Below are positions 41,001 through 47,106 of a stretch of 64,000 nt of DNA, one piece after another; within the stretch, counting starts at the first letter, position 1, and each line of letters opens with the position of its first letter. Both the position numbers and the translations under genes were made by a program. The notes beneath the pieces are model-generated. The model did no database searches, was not told the origin of the DNA, and saw only the letters and a list, made by a program, of their open reading frames with translations. Origin of the DNA: Ailurus styani (lineage: Eukaryota > Chordata > Mammalia > Carnivora > Ailuridae); NCBI GenBank assembly GCA_002007465.1, contig LNAC01000135.1:2512420-2576419 (forward strand), in the 5' to 3' direction.

Positions 41001-44000
41001 TGTCTTTTCACCAAGAGGTAGCTTTGCTTATTTTCTGATCATGCTGTATATTTATTTATATATATATGTGATTATGTTATTTTCATCTATAACAACATAT
41101 TTTTGGATACTTAAATGTATTGTGCAGAAAAAGTAATTATGAGGCATTTTTTTTTCTCTTTAAAGATTTTGATGGATCATCAAAATCTGTCAGAACACGT
41201 ACTCTGCATGGTTTTGTATCTGATTGAATTAGGACTTGAAAATTCAGCTGAAGAGGAATCAGATGAAGAGGTAAGTTAGTTTCTTATGTTTTTAAATATT
41301 AAAGTTATAAAATGCCTTAACAAAGGTAGTGTGTCATCTGGAAATGTACTTATGGATTCATCATACGCATAAGACATTCTTAATTACTGGAAAAGGCCCT
41401 TTTTGATCTTCAAATTTATATGTTCTTTTAGAGGTTTCACTCATGATATTATTGAATTTGTAATTTGTAATTCATAATATACAGATCTAAGAAAAGGAGT
41501 TAGTGCACTTTTGGTGTTATGCTAATAACATTGACTACTGACAAATAATTGTCATGTTAGGATTTCCATCTAGAAATCCTAATGATTTGATTAGGGATTA
41601 TTTTTGAGTAGCAAATTCTTTTTGGAAAGGTTTTAAGTGAGTGAAATAAATATGGGAGAATTTTTAAAGTACTCAAGAATACAAGTTGTTAATATGTTAT
41701 AGAACTTTAGAAGTGTCATTTCCATAAAAACACTTGTGACTAGAAATTGATTTTACAAGTGTAAGATTCCCCTTATCCCCTTTCTCCAAAAAGACAAAAC
41801 ACAGCACAGGATAGTAACAGCAAAAAAAGTAAAAAAACTAGGCAGTATATTGTTATCTAAGTTGAATCAACGTATATTCTTTCATAGGTATTAAAAGATC
41901 ATTAATATTTCCCTAAGACTAGGTCAGACTTTGATTTTTTCAGACTTCTGCAGTTAGTCCAAATTAGCATTACTTGACTATATTATGAGTTATTACTAAT
42001 AGATGCTGAAAAATATTCCGTACTCTTAAGTGTTTCCAGATTGAAAAATGTATTTTTTTCAGGAGAAATTTAGCTGACTTCCATTGGACTTACCCGTATT
42101 AGTATTGAGAAATTTATTTTTGTATTTTATGTTTGAATTTGTGTTTATTAGGACTTTATAATAAAGGATTCGGATATAAGACGGACAGTGGATGATTGTT
42201 TGGCCTGGTTACATCTACTTTGTATGTTAGACCTGACTTGGCAAGGTTGCATATTCATTATGTTCATGTTTTAGGCATCAGTGTGCGGACCAGAACGTTG
42301 TCACGACAGTTGGTTTCCTGGCAGTAACTTAGTGTCAAACATGCGACACTTTATAAACTATGTTAGAGTGAGAGTTCCAGAGACTGCTCCAGAAGTGAAG
42401 AGAGACTCACTTGCAAGTACCAGCTCTGACAGCTTGAGTTCTTTACAAGTAAGTGTAGAAGAGAGAAAGATAAAAAGGCAAGACTCTATGTTATGTTGGG
42501 GTATATTGTTTAGATCATGCTATGATACTCAAAAGAAAAATGGTTGTAGGTAACTTTAAATTGTCTTTTGTTTCCTGTGATATATCTAAGCAACTTCTGC
42601 CTCACCCATCTTTTTCCTTTAATCTGCCAGAGTTCACGAAGGCCAAAAGTTCTTCAAAGAGAGGTAGATGTATATAATATTTGCATTAACTAGCAATATG
42701 GCTTTAACTGGAAATCGGAAAAACACTTCGAAGTATTTGTGTGTATATGTGTGTGTTTAATATGGTTAGATTAAAAAAAAAGTACTGTGTGTGTGTTTTT
42801 ATAGTGACCTATGCTTAATTTTAAAGAAAATTCATATTACTGAAGTTAAAAAATAGTATGTAGTATTTAATAGTGGGTGTTTCTTAGGATTTTGGATGAA
42901 TTATAAGCAGCACATTTGGGTCTGTTTGCATTTAGCATTGTTACTAACATCTTAAAATTGAATGTTTCCTAAATCAAAATAAATTTAATCTTTAATTGCT
43001 GGCAGCATGCCTATTTATAGATTTTTTTTTTGTGCTTCTAAGGCAATTAATTAACTTTGATAAAATAAGCCCACATAAATCTTAATATATTATGTATTTG
43101 GATTTAGTTTGAAAATCAGCTTTTTCATTGCATGTAGCTAATTAACTAATTTTTAAAAGGCAGAAACGAAAAATCTTAAAATGACATGTCAAGTAACTAA
43201 ACTTAAACACCTCTAAACTCTACAGTCTATTTTTGTGGGTAGAGAGCCCTGCATCAGATGTTTCTCTTAGTAGAGTCCATTTATAGGAGCTTTCTTTGCT
43301 TTTGACAACATATTTTTGCTGTGAACACCATAAAGAATTTTGATTAAATTGAAATCTTAAGCAGCTTTTGTCTCTAATGTACAGAGTACTTTGAAAAATA
43401 GTTTAGATGTTAAAAAATAGCGTATACTGTAATTTAGCTCATAAAAGCTCAACTGATATGGGAGCATCCTTTCAATGCTTGCTTTAAAAAAATGAAATCC
43501 ATTAAATTGACTCATATTCTAATTAAAAGATGATTTCTAAGAGCTCTGATGCAGTTTGGCTTCTTGAACAAAAAGACTATTTAGAAGATAAATTATTGAG
43601 AGAAATATTTAAAAAATCTGTTCAAATAACAAATTATAGTGATATTCAGATATGACACAGATCAGTTTGATTTTTCATCTTTATATTTCCTTTTAGTAAC
43701 TAAGTATGTATTAGAAGTAATTTTCAAACTTTGAAGTTCTTTAGAAATGAAATTAATTAGCAGTTCAGATTCATTAATTTAGGAAAAAATTTATAATTTA
43801 CTTAACTAGAAAATGTAGCAGTCTTATAGAAGTTAGTAAAGAGTATAGTATTTTTTTTAATAGAAGTGTAATTGATATACAATGTTATATTAGAAGAGTA
43901 TAGTAGTCTTGATAAATAGTGGGTGCAATATCTTTTATTCCTATAAACTGGTGAGGAACTTACTGTATCATTCCTCTTTAATATGGCTGTAGATACTACT

Positions 44001-47000
44001 CAAGCTTTGTCCATTTTTCCTGGTAGATGGGCCTAGGAAGCTGAGAAAAAGGTGTTATTGTGGATAGCCACCCTTCTCCTCAGAATTGTTTCCAGATTGA
44101 ATGAGACTAAATATATTTAAGAGAGGTGATGGGACAGCCTTACTCAAAGGGCAGATTTATTGAATAAATCATCAGATGAAACTTTAACATTGCAGTACTA
44201 ATATATTTTTACACTTAAAACTGAATAACTTCTCTTGATTTTTCTTTCTCTTTTTGAATGGTAGAATTCTGGTACAGCTCAAGTTTTCAGCTTAGTAGCA
44301 GAGCGTAGAAAGAAGTTTCAAGAGATCATTAATCGCAGTAGCAGTGAAGCAAATCAGGTGGTTCGTCCCAAAACTTCAAGTAAATGGTCTGCTCCTGGTT
44401 CGGCTCCACAGTTAACTACAGCCATTTTGGAAATTAAAGAAAGCATATTGTCTTTGTTAATTAAACTTCATCACAAACTCTCAGGAAAACAAAACTCCTA
44501 CTATCCTCCTTGGCTTGATGACATAGAAATTTTAATCCAACCAGAAATTCCTAAATATAATCATGGAGATGGTATAACTGCAGTAGAAAGAATTTTACTA
44601 AAAGCTGCATTGCAAAGCAGAATGAACAAGCGCATCATTGAAGAGATATGTAGAAAAGTGACCCCTCCTGTACCACCCAAAAAAATCACTGCAGCAGAGA
44701 AGAAAACATTGGACAAAGAAGAAAGGTAATTTTTATTTTTGATGTTTTAAACATGTTATATGGTACAGTTGAAGATTTGATATATCTCCTTTTTTGGCCA
44801 TCTGAGGCTAATCACCTGGGTGTTTAACAGCTATAATCATAGCTGATTCTTTGTAAGATAAAGGGAAGCAAACATAGTCAGTGCTTGGGCATGTATTATG
44901 CTTGAATTAGTTGGGGGTGAAAAGATAAGAGTTTATGACCCCAGCATTAAATTATTACCCTAAACTTGTAGGCAGCACCTTTTAGAAAAATTGCCATTAG
45001 TAGGTTATCTAATAATTCTGCTATTTTAAAAAACTATCCTCAATTCAGCTTTAAATGAGAATAGAAAAATTTTTAAAAATATTCTTAATATTTCCCAGAA
45101 TAAAAATTTGATTGTCTTGTTGGTTTTTTTTGGTCCTTTCCAATTTTTCCAACAAATGATCACTAATTATTGAACAAGTAATGTTTCAAAATATACTTAT
45201 GGTTCTAACTTTTAGAACTTCAGGTGCTTTTAATTTGTTAAGTCATAATGTACTTAAAAATTTTTTTAATTTAAAAATTAAAATTAATTTTAAAATAAAA
45301 TTAATTTTAAATTAATTTTAAAATAAAATTTAAAATAAAATTTTAAAATAAAAATTAATTTTAAATTAAAACAATTTTTAAAGTGAATTAAGAGTTGCCT
45401 GCTCTACTGACCTAGCCAGCTAGATGCCCCTGTTAAATTGTAATATTTGTAAATTAAAAATAAAAATCTTTCTTGGATAATGTTCCTGTGTACCAAGATA
45501 AGGGAGGATAGGGGACCAAAGTAAGAGAGGCTTAGGTTTAGCAGTAAAGTTGATATGCTTAATTTTGTCCATTACTGAATTTAAAGAGGACGTCCAGCTG
45601 AAGATGTCCAGTCAGATAAAGGTTTGAGACTTAGGGGAGAATTCTGAGTTAGCACTTTAGATGTGGGCAATAGGTAAGTAGTTAAAGGCTTATATGTGGA
45701 AGAGTGTGTATAGTAAGAAATGAGAACACTTAATTTAATATAGAACTTTTATAGAATAAGGAAAAAACATTAAAGGGGATGACTGAGAAAGGAGTACCTA
45801 TAAAGGTAACTGAAAAGAGATGGCTAGAGTGGAAGAGGAGGAAAACTGTAGGGAGTGGTGTTCAAGGGGGTTGAGAAGGGAAGAAACAGCAAGATTACAC
45901 TACAAAAGTTCAGATAAGATTGGTAGTTCCCTTTGATTCAGTAGTTAGGAGGTCATCCTTTGGTAACTGTATCAGGAGCAATTTAAATCACGTATATAGT
46001 TGTACCTCATTTCTGATGTAATTAAATTTGTTACAGATAATTTATATTAAAAGTATATACATAAAAGCCTTCAGTATATTAAGAATGTAGGAGAAGGTGC
46101 CTAGGTGGCTCAGTCAGTTCTAGCCTTTGGCTCAGGTTATGATCCCAGGGTCCTGGGATTGAGCCCCGCATCGGGCTCCCTGCTCCTCGAGGAGTCTGCT
46201 CCTTCCTCTCCTTCTGGTCTTCCCTCATACTCCCGCTTTCTCTCTCTCTCAAATAAATAAATAAATAAATCTTAGGGAAAAAAAGAATGTAGGAGAGTTT
46301 TATTTCTCACAGTACTTCATAAATAGGAGTTGTTATCAATAACTAAAATATAATTTATATGACAGTTCATTAATTTTGAGTCAGTAACTGCCTTAGATTT
46401 AATAGATCTGATAAAATTAGAAGGTTGAAAAATGAGGTAAAAGTTTTATTTTCATTAACCTCTTTTTTTTTTTTTTTTTAAAGATTTTTATTTATTCATT
46501 TGACACAGAGAGAGAGATTACAAGCAGGCAGAGAGGCAGGCAGAGAGAGAGGAGAGAGGAGGAGGCAGGCTCCCTGCTGAGCAGAGAGCCCGATGTGGGC
46601 CTCGATCCCAGGACCCTGGGATCATGACCTGAGCCGAAGGCAGCGGCTTTAACCCACTGAGCCACCCAGGCGCCCTCATTAACCTCTTAAATTGGTGATA
46701 TTTTCTTGGTTATAGAATAATGTCTTTTTTTAAAGAAGGTAAATTTGTAGTGAATCAAAGTTTATTTTATTTGGTTATTTTGGTTTATTTTCTAACTATT
46801 ATAATAGATGTGATACTAGAGTAGTTCAGATGCTATTTTTACAAAGGCTCTAATGCTGTTGTAATAAATAATACTCTGAAAAAAGTTTTTTTTTTTTTTT
46901 TTTCCTTTTGGGCTTTGTTTCCTTTGAGTCGTAATGATGATGATATTGACAAGGCCTTGAAGCTAATTCTATAGCAGACAGTGAAGGATTCAGACGAATC

Positions 47001-47066
47001 ATTTGAATCTCACCAGGCTTCTCACATTATCTTTCCTCAATTTATTTTGGATTTGGATTAAGTTTT

Positions 47067-47106
<40 letters not shown>

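Larger units (their letters stand above)
39272..41165 (+). other. UBR3: UBR3 intron w14-w15
   Basis: GT-AG intron of 1.9 kb with two MIR remnants (39880-40110 and 40690-40800); no young repeat. Confidence 0.8.
42449..44264 (+). other. UBR3: UBR3 intron w16-w17
   Basis: GT-AG intron of 1.8 kb containing the candidate 33-nt exon (42631-42663) and a 43-nt L1 tail insertion (43851-43893). No SINE. The rest shows nothing. Confidence 0.8.

Noticed and set aside
42152..42274. 41-codon open stretch in UBR3 phase just before exon w16 ([19 protein letters not shown]...)
   Set aside because: Has a plausible upstream AG but runs into TAG at the w16 acceptor. The available donors give lengths that break the frame, and it does not match any UBR3 sequence I recall.
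46900..47000. Possible processed pseudogene piece ([14 protein letters not shown])
   Set aside because: Only 14 codons after a T-run, with no family match I can name.
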